Shown here in pieces: positions 1 to 8,660 of a stretch of 64,000 nucleotides of DNA. The stretch lies in the NCBI GenBank assembly GCA_029979565.1, contig JAPOHG010000001.1, forward strand, positions 1 through 64,000, read 5' to 3'. The position numbers and the translations under genes are program-made. Under the pieces are notes generated by a model. It did no database searches. It was not told the origin of the DNA and saw only the letters and a list, made by a program, of their open reading frames with translations. Each line of letters starts with the position of its first letter. Within the stretch, counting starts at the first letter, position 1. Source of the stretch: a bacterium (GTDB lineage Bacteria > Bacteroidota > Bacteroidia > Flavobacteriales_D > Sanyastnellaceae).

Positions 1-2
1 AA

Positions 3-98
3 CTGTCCCTTCATCAACGCGGTGTGATAGCCCTCCATCAACGCCCTGTTCAGGCTTTTGTTCTCCACCGGTCGTCGGTTGACAAACAAGTGCTGATT
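3..98 (-). CDS. MutL-like internal fragment, partial
   Basis: Thirty-two codons are open on the minus strand and run off the left edge. The segment [19 protein letters not shown] resembles the stretch of DNA mismatch repair protein MutL near the end of its N-terminal ATPase/transducer half (family pattern: QYxFVNxRxV followed by a helix and AY...L..G). The roughly 240 residues that should precede it are absent, because plus-strand acyl-CoA dehydrogenase sequence begins at about 100. It is therefore a remnant or one side of a chimeric join, not a working gene here. The match is from memory of the family and the segment is short, so the assignment is only moderately secure. Confidence 0.45.
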
Positions 99-105
99 GG
101 CCCGG

Positions 106-693
106 GTGGAGCGGGATATGCCCGGTTTCATCGTTGGAGCCAAGGAAGACAAAATGGGCATCCGAGGGTCGGATACGCACACCTTGATGTTCCAAGACGT
201 GAAAGTGCCCAAGGAGAACCGCATCGGTGAAGATGGCTTTGGATTCAAGTTTGCCATGAAGACTTTGGCCGGCGGGCGCATGGGCATCGCAGCTCAAGCT
301 TTGGGGATCGCCTCCGGGGCATACGAACTCGCGTTGGCCTACTCCAAAGAGCGGAAGGCGTTTGGCAAAACCATCAACCAGCACCAGGCCATCGCATTCA
401 AACTAGCCGATATGGCCACTCAAATTGAGGCCGCACGCTTAATGGTGATGAAAGCCGCCGCCTTGAAGGACGCCGGTGAAGACTACGATCTCGCTTCCAG
501 CATGGCCAAGCTCTACGCTTCTGAGGTGGCCATGACCCAAACGGTAGAAGCGGTACAGGTGCACGGCGGATATGGTTTTGTGAAAGAATACCACGTCGAG
601 CGCCTGATGCGCGATGCCAAGATTACCCAGATCTACGAAGGCACCAGCGAGGTCCAGAAGATCGTCATCAGCCGTTCGATCCTGAACGACTAG
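106..693 (+). CDS. Acyl-CoA dehydrogenase, C-terminal part (5' truncated)
   Basis: This is the C-terminal half of a flavin-dependent acyl-CoA dehydrogenase (fatty acid beta-oxidation, first step). It contains the end of the middle beta domain ([27 protein letters not shown]) and the whole C-terminal four-helix domain. [20 protein letters not shown] and [20 protein letters not shown] are family signatures. The glutamate in [10 protein letters not shown] is the catalytic base position of the short- and medium-chain enzymes. The family is about 380 residues; roughly 180 N-terminal residues are missing. Recognisable sequence starts near VERDMPGF at 106, and in-frame stops lie upstream at 25, 28 and 94, so no intact start exists. 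The gene converges with the next one and overlaps it by 4 bases. Confidence 0.85.
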   Translation: MERDMPGFIVGAKEDKMGIRGSDTHTLMFQDVKVPKENRIGEDGFGFKFAMKTLAGGRMGIAAQALGIASGAYELALAYSKERKAFGKTINQHQAIAFKLADMATQIEAARLMVMKAAALKDAGEDYDLASSMAKLYASEVAMTQTVEAVQVHGGYGFVKEYHVERLMRDAKITQIYEGTSEVQKIVISRSILND

Positions 694-2462
694 TTCGCGA
701 GGCGCTGATTGCCTGCGTCCCACAGTTCTTCGCCAGCGGCAGTGGTCACAACCACTTCTGGAATTCCATCTCCCGTTCGGTCCTCCACGAGAACGCTCAA
801 ACCCCTTGTCATCCGGCTCATCCCGACCGGTTCATCCGACCCAATGGTCCGCTCCTGGACCCATCCCTCGTCATCCACGTACAACACCGTGGAGGAGGCG
901 AGGTCTCGGCCCAGGCGGAACTCCGGATGTTGGCCAACGGGGACCCGCACCGGCGAGCGGAATCGGTCTTCTCCGGTCCGACTGAGGATGCGCACTGAAC
1001 CGTCATCCTGGCCTGCAAAAATGTAATCGCGCGGTCCAATGCGGAGGTGCGCCAAGTTCACGATGTACCGGCCGGACTCCGCCTTGAATTTCCAACCTGG
1101 GGTGCGTTCGCCTTCTTTCCTGAAGTTGAACACTTCCCCATTGGGCGCAGCAAGCAGGAAACGGAACTGCCGATTCTTATCGTAATCAAACACCGCAAAC
1201 GCGGAGAAACCATTGGACCAGCGCTTGGGAAACCCTTGCACCTCACGACCGAGCACATCGATGACATGGAACCGCTTGCCCGCACCAATCGCCACCTGGT
1301 ATTTTCCGTTTCGGTAGAGGTCAACTTCCCACACCTCCGGTACTACGCCCGGTTCGATTTCAATCGCCCACACCTCGCTACCATTTTCCAAGGCCACCAC
1401 GCGATTTTCTTCTCCGATCACCTCCATGCGTTGATTGGATCGGTGGTTCCGCGCATACCCCAATAACCCCAATGACTTCGTTGCCGTTGAGGGCGCTGTT
1501 TCAATCGATGAGACATCCGTTGCAGCCGCAACAGCACCTCCAGCAGCATGTCGGCGATGGACCGTCCACACCAATCGACCATCACTCAGCGCTCGGCCGG
1601 TTCGCGATTCGACTTCGTTCTTGCGCGCAAATTCAAAAGCAGCTGGCGCCTCGCTTCCATTGGAATCGTATTCGGGTACGCGGGACCACGAGGATTCCCC
1701 ACTCCTCGCGGGAATGTACCATACACCGTTCTCCCAAGAACCCCGACGCTGTACCGCTGCCATGGAGTCTACACCTGCATATGCCCTCAGACGATTGCCC
1801 TCCACCTTACATGTCAACCACGCTGCTTCCACCAACCAGGCCAGCGAATCAGGCACCTCAGCAGATGCTGTGGGATAGGCTCCGACTGCTGCTGACTGGA
1901 CAGCTGCGTCAGCTGCAACCCGTTCAAACCACCCCGCCCACGATTGAGGCAAGACCGGGTCTCCCAATGGCGATACCCCTGCCACCTGAGTTACCAGTTC
2001 TCCGTCGTTTCCCGCCTGTCCATTGCGGTTGAATGAAGACTCGATCGTTCCATCGCTGAGTAGAAGCTGCACCGTCCTTCCACCGGAGCGCGGTTGCCAA
2101 TGGGCAGCCATCAAGCCCGGCTCGACCTTCCAATCCTCCAATGCGGTACCGAGGATCCAACCGCCTTGCCAAGGGTCACTGATCCAACCGGCGGGCAATG
2201 CTGTGGGTGCCGATGTCGCATGGTACACCCGAGAGGAGTCGGCACTTCGCGTAAAGGCAGTCAACGTGCAGGCTACAGAGTCCTGAACTTCCAGCCCTTC
2301 CGGCCACATCGCCGGCTGCTCCCATCGGTCAAAGGCGTCGCTCACCACATCAGTAGGATCGACGCACTGCTGCTGCTCCGCTCGCTGCAACAGCACCCAG
2401 GCGGCACTTGTCGACACGGCCACAACCACTCCGCCAATGGTAAGCCCCTGCTGCCAATTCAT
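690..2462 (-). CDS. Membrane-anchored propeller-like protein of unknown function
   Basis: About 590 residues. One N-terminal hydrophobic segment ([19 protein letters not shown]) suggests an inner-membrane anchor with the rest in the periplasm. The C-terminal 200 residues contain short blade-like repeats: [60 protein letters not shown] and a calcium-loop-like [12 protein letters not shown]. That pattern fits a PQQ/FG-GAP-type beta-propeller seen in conserved hypothetical proteins of Flavobacteria. I chose the start at 2462 because it lies 10 bases after the recG stop. A start at 2513 would add 17 residues before the anchor and overlap recG by 41 bases. It probably forms an operon with recG. 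Function unknown. Confidence 0.75.
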   Translation of the reverse strand: MNWQQGLTIGGVVVAVSTSAAWVLLQRAEQQQCVDPTDVVSDAFDRWEQPAMWPEGLEVQDSVACTLTAFTRSADSSRVYHATSAPTALPAGWISDPWQGGWILGTALEDWKVEPGLMAAHWQPRSGGRTVQLLLSDGTIESSFNRNGQAGNDGELVTQVAGVSPLGDPVLPQSWAGWFERVAADAAVQSAAVGAYPTASAEVPDSLAWLVEAAWLTCKVEGNRLRAYAGVDSMAAVQRRGSWENGVWYIPARSGESSWSRVPEYDSNGSEAPAAFEFARKNEVESRTGRALSDGRLVWTVHRRHAAGGAVAAATDVSSIETAPSTATKSLGLLGYARNHRSNQRMEVIGEENRVVALENGSEVWAIEIEPGVVPEVWEVDLYRNGKYQVAIGAGKRFHVIDVLGREVQGFPKRWSNGFSAFAVFDYDKNRQFRFLLAAPNGEVFNFRKEGERTPGWKFKAESGRYIVNLAHLRIGPRDYIFAGQDDGSVRILSRTGEDRFRSPVRVPVGQHPEFRLGRDLASSTVLYVDDEGWVQERTIGSDEPVGMSRMTRGLSVLVEDRTGDGIPEVVVTTAAGEELWDAGNQRLAN

Positions 2463-2472
2463 GGGAACAAGT

Positions 2473-4578
2473 TCAGGAGATCCGGCTCCAATTCGTGCGG
2501 CCTTTTTGTGCATGTATCAACGCAGCCTTGAGGATAGCGTAGGCAGGTGACTCGAGGCGTGGATCTTCCTCGAGGATTCTGTTTCCGATGTACCGCGCAG
2601 TGGTCAGCAATTCCCGGTCACGCAGCAAGTCAGCCATTTTTAAATCCGGAATCCCCGATTGCTGCGTGCCCATCAGGTCGCCAGGTCCGCGCAGCTCCAT
2701 GTCCACTTCCGCCAACTCAAACCCGTCGTTCGTTCGGCACATGGTTTCGAGCCTGCGCCGGCCGTCTTTGGACAATTCGTTTCCCGTCAGGAGAATGCAG
2801 TAACTCTGTTCTCCTCCTCGGCCCACACGCCCGCGCAGTTGGTGCAATTGCGCGAGGCCAAAGCGCTCGGCACTTTCGATGACCATGACCGAGGCGTTGG
2901 GGACGTTCACCCCGACTTCGATGACCGTTGTCGCCACCATGATGTGGCTTGTCCCGTTGACGAACCGCTCCATTTCCATGTCTTTGGCTTCAGGTTTCAT
3001 CCGACCGTGAACGATACCAATGCGGAAATCCGGAAGTGGAAATCGCCTTGAAAGGCTTTCGTAGCCGTCCATCAAGTCCTTGTGATCCAGAGTAGCGCTT
3101 TCCTCAATAAGCGGATAGACGACATAGACCTGACGCCCGCGCTTGATCTCGTCTTCCATGAATTGAAACACGGAGAGCCTCGCCTCATCGGTCCGGTGTA
3201 CAGTTTTGATCGGTTTACGGCCGGGCGGCATTTCGTCGATTACGCTTACATCCAAGTCGCCATATGCCGTCATGGCCAAGGTGCGCGGGATGGGCGTGGC
3301 GGTCATCACCAACACGTGCGGTGCCGGGTTGGCCTTGGCCCAAAGCTTACTCCGTTGCGCCACGCCAAACCGGTGTTGTTCGTCTATAATGGCCAGCCCC
3401 AAGCGGTTGAATTGAACCGCCGGCTCGATCAGCGCGTGCGTCCCGATCAAAATCTGCACCTCACCGCTCTCGAGACCGGCGAGTATGGGCTTCCGCTCGG
3501 ACGCCTTGACACTGCCCGTCAACAGTTCCACCCGCACGGGCAAATCGGCTAAAGCCTCTTGAAATGAAACGCAATGCTGGTTGGCCAAGATCTCCGTGGG
3601 CGCCATGACACACGCCTGGTACCCATTATCCAAGGCCAACAGCGCTGTCAGCAATGCGACCATGGTTTTGCCACTGCCCACGTCGCCCTGCAGCAGCCGG
3701 TTCATATGCCATCCCGTGTTCAGATCCGCCCGAATCTCACGCATGACGCGTTTTTGAGCATCGGTGAGTTCAAATGGAATGTGCTGGCTGTAATAAGCGT
3801 TGAACAAGTCTCCTACCTCACCAAACCGGACGCCCGGGACGTCCTGGGTTTGGGCTTGTTTCTGTCGAAGCAGCTTGATCTGCAGCAAGAGGAGTTCTTC
3901 AAATTTCAGGCTGCGGCGTCCAAGCTCGGCTTCCTCGGCATTTTGCGGGGCGTGCACCCGCCGGAACGCTTCGGCGCGGGAAGGAAACTTCAATTCCGTT
4001 CGAATGGACTCGGGCAAACGCTCTGCCGCACTGAATTGAGGATGCGCCAGCAGCGTTCGAACCGCCTTGGCCAGTCCGGCCGATGACAAGCCTCGCTGTG
4101 TCAGTTTTTCAGTGGTCCGGTAAACCGGCTGTAAACCGGCGCCTTTTCGCTGCTCAAATTGCTCCTCCAGCTCAATTTCAGGGTGCGGCATGTTCCAGCG
4201 GTTCTGGTATTTGGTGGGCTTTCCGTACACCACCACCTTTTGTTGAACTGGAATTTGAGAAGCCATCCAACGCGCGCCTTTGAACCAGACCAAATCAATG
4301 GCTCCCGATTCATCTTGGAACTTCGCGACCAACCGAGACCCTCGTTTACCGGGCACTTGATTGATGCCGGTGATTACACCACGAAGCTGCACAGCCACGG
4401 CATCGGAGGCTAGGCTCTCGATACGCGCAAATTGAGTGCGATCTTCATAGCGAAAAGGCAAGTGCTCCAATAAGTCCCCTGCGGAGTCAATCCCCAATTC
4501 CGAACGCAACCACTCTGCGCGCTTCGGGCCAATGCCCTTGACGTATTCGATGGGGATATCAATGAAATCTGGTGCCAT
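2473..4578 (-). CDS. recG: ATP-dependent DNA helicase RecG
   Basis: RecG is a superfamily 2 helicase that regresses stalled replication forks and processes branched DNA. The 701-residue product has the usual length. An N-terminal wedge/OB domain (about residues 1-240) includes VKGIGPKRAEWL and LLEHLPFRYEDRTQF. The helicase core shows Walker A GDVGSGKT (about 298-305), the DEQHRFG motif II (about 399-405), TATPIPRTLAM, and the C-terminal RGRVGRG arginine-finger region, followed by the TRG-type tail. I chose MAPDF at 4578; an upstream in-frame ATG at 4635 would add 19 unlikely residues that reach toward the terminator. It is the first gene of a likely two-gene minus-strand operon. Confidence 0.97.
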   Translation of the reverse strand: MAPDFIDIPIEYVKGIGPKRAEWLRSELGIDSAGDLLEHLPFRYEDRTQFARIESLASDAVAVQLRGVITGINQVPGKRGSRLVAKFQDESGAIDLVWFKGARWMASQIPVQQKVVVYGKPTKYQNRWNMPHPEIELEEQFEQRKGAGLQPVYRTTEKLTQRGLSSAGLAKAVRTLLAHPQFSAAERLPESIRTELKFPSRAEAFRRVHAPQNAEEAELGRRSLKFEELLLLQIKLLRQKQAQTQDVPGVRFGEVGDLFNAYYSQHIPFELTDAQKRVMREIRADLNTGWHMNRLLQGDVGSGKTMVALLTALLALDNGYQACVMAPTEILANQHCVSFQEALADLPVRVELLTGSVKASERKPILAGLESGEVQILIGTHALIEPAVQFNRLGLAIIDEQHRFGVAQRSKLWAKANPAPHVLVMTATPIPRTLAMTAYGDLDVSVIDEMPPGRKPIKTVHRTDEARLSVFQFMEDEIKRGRQVYVVYPLIEESATLDHKDLMDGYESLSRRFPLPDFRIGIVHGRMKPEAKDMEMERFVNGTSHIMVATTVIEVGVNVPNASVMVIESAERFGLAQLHQLRGRVGRGGEQSYCILLTGNELSKDGRRRLETMCRTNDGFELAEVDMELRGPGDLMGTQQSGIPDLKMADLLRDRELLTTARYIGNRILEEDPRLESPAYAILKAALIHAQKGRTNWSRIS

Positions 4579-4643
4579 GGGACGTTGCAGTGCGCGTCCT
4601 TCGAAGGTCGGCGTGAACACCTTCAAATGCAACACCCACCAAC

Positions 4644-4676
4644 GAAAAGAGCCAACCCAAGGGCCGGCTCTTTTTC
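4644..4676. terminator. Bidirectional hairpin terminator after the E2 gene
   Basis: Inverted repeat GAAAAGAGCC / GGCTCTTTTTC around a 12-base loop, with a T run on either strand. It lies between the stop of the E2 gene (4696) and the start of recG (4578), so on the minus strand it would end the pyruvate dehydrogenase transcript before recG. Confidence 0.75.
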
Positions 4677-4695
4677 GAATGGAAAAACGATTGAA

Positions 4696-5973
4696 TCAGT
4701 AGCCGTTGGCCAGCATTCGAACCGGATTTTCCAGGTAATTCTTGAAGTCTTGCAAGAAGGCTGCGCCAGACGCGCCGTCTACCGAACGGTGGTCGCAGCT
4801 CAAGGTGACCTTCATGACATGCCCCGGTACCACGGCGCCGTCCTTCACGACAGGTACGGCATTGATGCCACCTACGGCCAAGATGCACGAATCCGGCGCA
4901 TTGATGATCGCCGTGAACTCGTCGATGCCAAACATGCCGAGGTTGGAGATGGTGAAGGTGTTTCCTTCCCAATCGCTGGGCTGCAATTTCTTATCGCGTG
5001 CCTTGCCGGCGTAATCTTTCACCTCAGCACCGATCTGGGACATGCGTTTCAAGTCGGCGTGCCGGACGACGGGGACCAAAAGTCCTTCGTCCACTGAAAC
5101 CGCAACACCAATGTGCACGTGCTCATTGAACCGAATGCGGTCACCCAGCCAGCTGCTGTTGACGACCGGATGCTTTTTCAATGCAAGCGCCGCTGCTTTC
5201 ACCACCATGTCGTTGAAGCTGATTTTGACTTCGCCTCCGTCGTTGATGGCTTTGCGCGCAGTCATCGCAGCGCCCATGTCCACACTTACTGTCAAGTAGA
5301 AATGGGGCGCGGAGAATTTGCTTTCGGAAAGGCGACGCGCAATGGTCTTGCGCATTTGGCTGATGCCCACTTCTGTGTAGCGCTCCACGCCTTGAACCGG
5401 TGCACCGGCTCCTTGGGCTTGGTATGCCTCCACATCACGCTTCACCACTCGCCCACCATCACCAGAACCGGGAATCATGGAAACGTTCAACCCACGTTCT
5501 TCGGCCAGCTTGCGCGCCAATGGAGAGGCTTTCAAGCGCCCATTGGTTAAAGGCACCACTGGGGCCGGAGCAGGTGCTGCAGCTACCGGAGCAGGAGCAG
5601 GAGCAGGCGCGGGGGTCGGAGTGGCGACAGGTGCAGGCGCAGGAGCAGGAGCAGGAGCAGGGGCTTCGCTTTCAACGGGTGCTTCTGCCGATGGAGCATT
5701 GGCCGCTTCTTCCAAAACCGCGGAAATGTCTTCTCCTTTCTCACCCAGAATGCACAGGAGGCTGTCAACCGGTGCAGTCGAACCCTGTTCCACGCCGATG
5801 TGCAGAAGCACGCCGTCGAAGAACGACTCGAATTCCATGGTGGCTTTGTCGGTCTCGATTTCTGCGAGAATTTCACCGCTTTCCACCTCGTCCCCCACTT
5901 GTTTGAGCCAGGATGCTACCACGCCTTCCGTCATGGTATCGCTCAACTTGGGCATGCGAACAATTTCTGCCAT
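4696..5973 (-). CDS. pdhC: Pyruvate dehydrogenase E2, dihydrolipoamide acetyltransferase
   Basis: E2 transfers the acetyl group from lipoamide to CoA and forms the core of the pyruvate dehydrogenase complex. The 425 residues contain one lipoyl domain (1-80) with the lipoylated lysine at K43 in ETDKATMEFE, and a long Ala/Pro linker (about 95-140). A peripheral-subunit-binding domain follows (about 148-185, KASPLARKLAEERGLNVS ... GGRVVKRDVEAY), then the chloramphenicol-acetyltransferase-like catalytic domain, which ends in DHRSVDGA with the catalytic His at about 395. It lies 34 bases downstream of the E1-alpha gene, so the two are an operon. No E1-beta gene is nearby, which is common in Bacteroidota. 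Confidence 0.95.
   Translation of the reverse strand: MAEIVRMPKLSDTMTEGVVASWLKQVGDEVESGEILAEIETDKATMEFESFFDGVLLHIGVEQGSTAPVDSLLCILGEKGEDISAVLEEAANAPSAEAPVESEAPAPAPAPAPAPVATPTPAPAPAPAPVAAAPAPAPVVPLTNGRLKASPLARKLAEERGLNVSMIPGSGDGGRVVKRDVEAYQAQGAGAPVQGVERYTEVGISQMRKTIARRLSESKFSAPHFYLTVSVDMGAAMTARKAINDGGEVKISFNDMVVKAAALALKKHPVVNSSWLGDRIRFNEHVHIGVAVSVDEGLLVPVVRHADLKRMSQIGAEVKDYAGKARDKKLQPSDWEGNTFTISNLGMFGIDEFTAIINAPDSCILAVGGINAVPVVKDGAVVPGHVMKVTLSCDHRSVDGASGAAFLQDFKNYLENPVRMLANGY
5585..5662. repeat. GCAGGA hexamer tract in the E2 linker
   Basis: Two runs of near-perfect GGAGCA/GCAGGA hexamers are separated by a diverged stretch. On the minus strand they encode alternating Ala-Pro, the flexible linker between the lipoyl and subunit-binding domains of E2. 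Such tracts can change length by replication slippage, which would alter linker length without a frameshift. Confidence 0.6.
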
Positions 5974-6007
5974 TGTCTATGTATGTCGTGTTCTACTCGT
6001 CGTTAAA

Positions 6008-7072
6008 TCAATCGCGAACGAAGGGGTAGTCTGGCGTCACGTAGACGTCCTCATACAATTCGCTAGCATCTGGGTAAGGGCTTTCTTCCGCGAATGCAAT
6101 GGATTCTTCTACCTGGGCCTTGACTTCCTTTTCCACGGCTTTCAATTCTTCAGCTGTATTCCACCCTTGGTCGATGAGAACCTTGCGCACGTGTTCAATG
6201 GGATCCTGCTCTTGGTATTCGCTGAGCTCCTCTTTGGTCCTGTACTTCTGAGGGTCGGACATGGAGTGTCCCTTGTAGCGATAGGTTTGAATATCGAGCA
6301 AGGTGGGGCCTTCGCCTTTTCGCCCGCGTTCAGCAGCTTCTTTGATGGCGTCGTGCACCGCCTCTGGGCTCATGCCGTCCACCGTCGCTGCTGGCATGCG
6401 GTAGCTCGCTCCCAATCGCTCCAAGTCGGTTACGTTGGACGTACGCTCGACGGAGGTCCCCATGGCGTATTTGTTGTTCTCGACGATGAAAATGACCGGC
6501 AATTTCCAGGTCATGGCCATGTTAAACGTCTCGTGCAAAATCCCTTGCCGTGCCGCACCGTCACCGAAGAAACACAGGGTAACGTGGTCCTCGTTGCGGT
6601 ATTTGTCGGCGAAGGCAATTCCCGCACCCAAACCAATCTGTCCGCCAACAATTCCGTGGCCTCCGAAAAGGTTTCGTTCCTTGTCGAACATGTGCATGGA
6701 GCCCCCCTTTCCTTTGCTCGTACCCGTTCGGCGTCCGTACAACTCGGCCATAACAAACTTGGGGTCCGTGCCCAGCACCAATGGATGCGCGTGGTCGCGG
6801 TAAGCAGTGATCATGCGATCCGTGGGGCGGATGGCCTCCGAAATGCCCGCGAGGACGGCCTCTTGTCCAATGTACAAGTGGCAAAAACCACCGAATTTTT
6901 GTTGGATGTAGAGCTGACCGCAACGCTCCTCAAACTTCCGCATGAGGTACATGTCGCGGAACCACCGCTGGTAAACCTTCTTGGAATGCGGTACAGACGC
7001 GGCTTTTTTGGCCGCTTTCTTTGGCGCCTTTGCCTTGGCTTTTGCCGGGGTTGTCGGTGTGCTTGTCGACAT
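6008..7072 (-). CDS. pdhA: Pyruvate dehydrogenase E1 component, alpha subunit
   Basis: E1-alpha carries the thiamine diphosphate site that decarboxylates pyruvate and reductively acetylates E2. The 354-residue product has the ThDP motif GDGAARQG (from about 170) ending with NN at 199-200, and GHGIVGGQIGLGAG and YRYKGHSMSDP, all typical of E1-alpha. E1-beta must be encoded elsewhere. The first 28 residues are an unusual Lys/Ala/Thr/Pro-rich tail (TPAKAKAKAPKKAAKKAAS) that precedes the normal start of homology at KKVYQRWFRDMYLMRKFEER. It is the first gene of the E1-alpha/E2 operon, with a clear minus-7 box upstream. Confidence 0.95.
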   Translation of the reverse strand: MSTSTPTTPAKAKAKAPKKAAKKAASVPHSKKVYQRWFRDMYLMRKFEERCGQLYIQQKFGGFCHLYIGQEAVLAGISEAIRPTDRMITAYRDHAHPLVLGTDPKFVMAELYGRRTGTSKGKGGSMHMFDKERNLFGGHGIVGGQIGLGAGIAFADKYRNEDHVTLCFFGDGAARQGILHETFNMAMTWKLPVIFIVENNKYAMGTSVERTSNVTDLERLGASYRMPAATVDGMSPEAVHDAIKEAAERGRKGEGPTLLDIQTYRYKGHSMSDPQKYRTKEELSEYQEQDPIEHVRKVLIDQGWNTAEELKAVEKEVKAQVEESIAFAEESPYPDASELYEDVYVTPDYPFVRD

Positions 7073-7093
7073 GGTTTAATAGGTCTAGAAGTG

Positions 7094-7101
7094 CAAATAT
7101 A
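7094..7101 (-). promoter_or_regulatory. Minus-7 promoter box of pdhA
   Basis: On the minus strand the sequence reads TATATTTG, a perfect match to the Bacteroidota minus-7 consensus TAnnTTTG, ending 22 bases before the pdhA ATG. A TTTCG lies 20 bases further upstream as a weak minus-33 candidate. The expected leader is about 16 bases. Confidence 0.55.
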
Positions 7102-7258
7102 GCTTGGAGTTTTCGATGAATCGAAACCCGTATTTCAATTGCATTTGAACGGACCTCAAGTGGTGTAATTCGTACACGAAAATTTACCTGCTGAGGCGAC
7201 GGCATGCCAATGGCCCTCCGGCAGCGTTTTCTAGGCCGATCTCATCGATTTTCGTACC

Positions 7259-8047
7259 TTGCTGACCTTGAACCTGGAAACCACCCTTACTTCTCTTACC
7301 CCTATTTCGCTGACTGAAATCGAGGGCGCGGAACTCATGAGCCGCTTGGATCAGAAGTATCTGATTCACCGCGATTGGGTCCCGCGATTGATTGAAGCCG
7401 TGAAGAGCGACTACACGATTCTCGAAGTAGAAGGCATGCGGCAGACAGAATACCGAAACCGGTTCATTGAGACCGCTGAAAACAACTCACTGTACGCACA
7501 CACCCGAGGTCGGAACATCCGCTTCAAAGCAAGGATTCGCCAATACGGCAGCAACCTTCGAAGTTTCCTCGAGGTCAAGGAGAAAACGGTGCATGGCCGA
7601 ACCATCAAAGCCCGGGTGGAGCGCGACGCTTCAGCTGGAATCGAACACAACTTGACGCCAGAGGAACGGGAATTTCTGAAGGTCCATTACCGCCACGGCG
7701 ATGCTGAACTTTCCGGAGTGACCTGCCATTTCAGTCGATTTACCTTGGTTTCCAATGACCAAGCCGAGCGCATCACCATTGACAGCAACATCGTGTTTCG
7801 TTCCGGCAAGCAAGAAGAAGGCCTTGGAGGCCTTTGCATCATGGAAATCAAGCAGAAACGCATCAATCGCAATTCACCCCTTTTGCAGGCACTTGGGCGT
7901 TTCAAATTCGAGTGCACGCCCCTCGGGAGAAGGACAAGCATGTCCAAGTATGTCGTTGGTATGTTACTTTTGAACCCTAACCTGCCCCCTCGAACCTACC
8001 GTTCGGTGATGAAACGCGTTCGGCGCCTGAGGGAAAACTTACATTGA
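7259..8047 (+). CDS. VTC-domain polyphosphate polymerase-like protein
   Basis: A 262-residue soluble protein of the VTC family, whose yeast member Vtc4 makes inorganic polyphosphate from ATP inside a beta tunnel. Family features are SRLDQKYLIHRDWV, TEYRNRFIETAENNSLY, the basic strands RGRNIRFKARIRQYGSNL and FLEVKEKTVHGRTIKAR, RFTLVSNDQAERITIDSNI and the late acidic MEIKQKRINRNSP. These supply tunnel-lining Arg/Lys residues and the metal-binding Glu. The start is a TTG, chosen because homology begins before the first ATG (7337) at LTPISLTEIEGAELMSRLDQ and a stop lies at 7232-7234. The DUF4956 gene follows 4 bases later, so the two are co-transcribed. Enzymatic activity is inferred from the family. 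Confidence 0.85.
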   Translation: MLTLNLETTLTSLTPISLTEIEGAELMSRLDQKYLIHRDWVPRLIEAVKSDYTILEVEGMRQTEYRNRFIETAENNSLYAHTRGRNIRFKARIRQYGSNLRSFLEVKEKTVHGRTIKARVERDASAGIEHNLTPEEREFLKVHYRHGDAELSGVTCHFSRFTLVSNDQAERITIDSNIVFRSGKQEEGLGGLCIMEIKQKRINRNSPLLQALGRFKFECTPLGRRTSMSKYVVGMLLLNPNLPPRTYRSVMKRVRRLRENLH

Positions 8048-8051
8048 AGCG

Positions 8052-8660
8052 ATGGATAACGTGTTGAATCTGCTCATCCCATTTGTCGGGAACCTGGTTT
8101 CGTGCCTTGTGCTCGTCCTCGGCATCTACCATATGATATCAAAGCGCAGAGATTACGTTTTCTCTTTCATACTTGTCTCCTCCGCCGTCTACCTGCTGTG
8201 CAACTTGCTCATGGCTGTGGAGATTGACCTCGCTTTCGCGCTCGGACTCTTCGCCATTTTTGGCATCATCCGCTACCGAACGGATGCGATTCCAATTCGC
8301 GAGATGACCTACCTCTTCATTGTAATTGCGCTGTCCGTACTGAATGCCCTCGCTCCTGCAGCGACGGGATGGATCACTGTAGGTGCGGCCAACTTGGCGG
8401 TTTGGGTCATTACGTTCGTATTGGACCGTTTGTGGGCGATTCGCCACTTGGCAACCAAGGTCGTCATCTACGACCGTGTCGACCTCCTAGCTGAAGGTCG
8501 TCGGGAAGAATTGGTTCGGGATTTGGAGCAACGAACAGGCGTATCCATCATTCGCATCGAGATTGGCAAGGTGGATTTGTTGCGCGATACCGCGGTGATC
8601 AAGGTGCACTTTGATGGAGACGCCCAACCGGGACATTTCGAAAGCCAAGCAGGCCGCTAG
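8052..8660 (+). CDS. DUF4956 family membrane protein
   Basis: 202 residues. Four or five hydrophobic segments lie in the first 135 residues (about 5-25, 33-55, 60-75, 85-103, 108-130) and a soluble C-terminal domain of about 65 residues has a ferredoxin-like pattern (VVIYDRVDLLAEGRREELVRDLEQRTG). FAIFGIIRYRTDAIPIREMTYLFI is the most conserved-looking stretch and matches DUF4956 proteins, which commonly follow VTC-domain genes. By context it may move or organise polyphosphate at the membrane, but no activity can be read from the sequence. It overlaps the convergent ispF by 4 bases (CTAG). Confidence 0.85.
   Translation: MDNVLNLLIPFVGNLVSCLVLVLGIYHMISKRRDYVFSFILVSSAVYLLCNLLMAVEIDLAFALGLFAIFGIIRYRTDAIPIREMTYLFIVIALSVLNALAPAATGWITVGAANLAVWVITFVLDRLWAIRHLATKVVIYDRVDLLAEGRREELVRDLEQRTGVSIIRIEIGKVDLLRDTAVIKVHFDGDAQPGHFESQAGR

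Noticed and set aside
5477-7102. 541-codon plus-strand open frame opposite the E1-alpha and E2 genes
   Set aside because: It is an antisense shadow. It translates the Ala/Pro linker in reverse as Gly-Ala repeats and shows no domain, while both minus-strand genes are clear enzymes.
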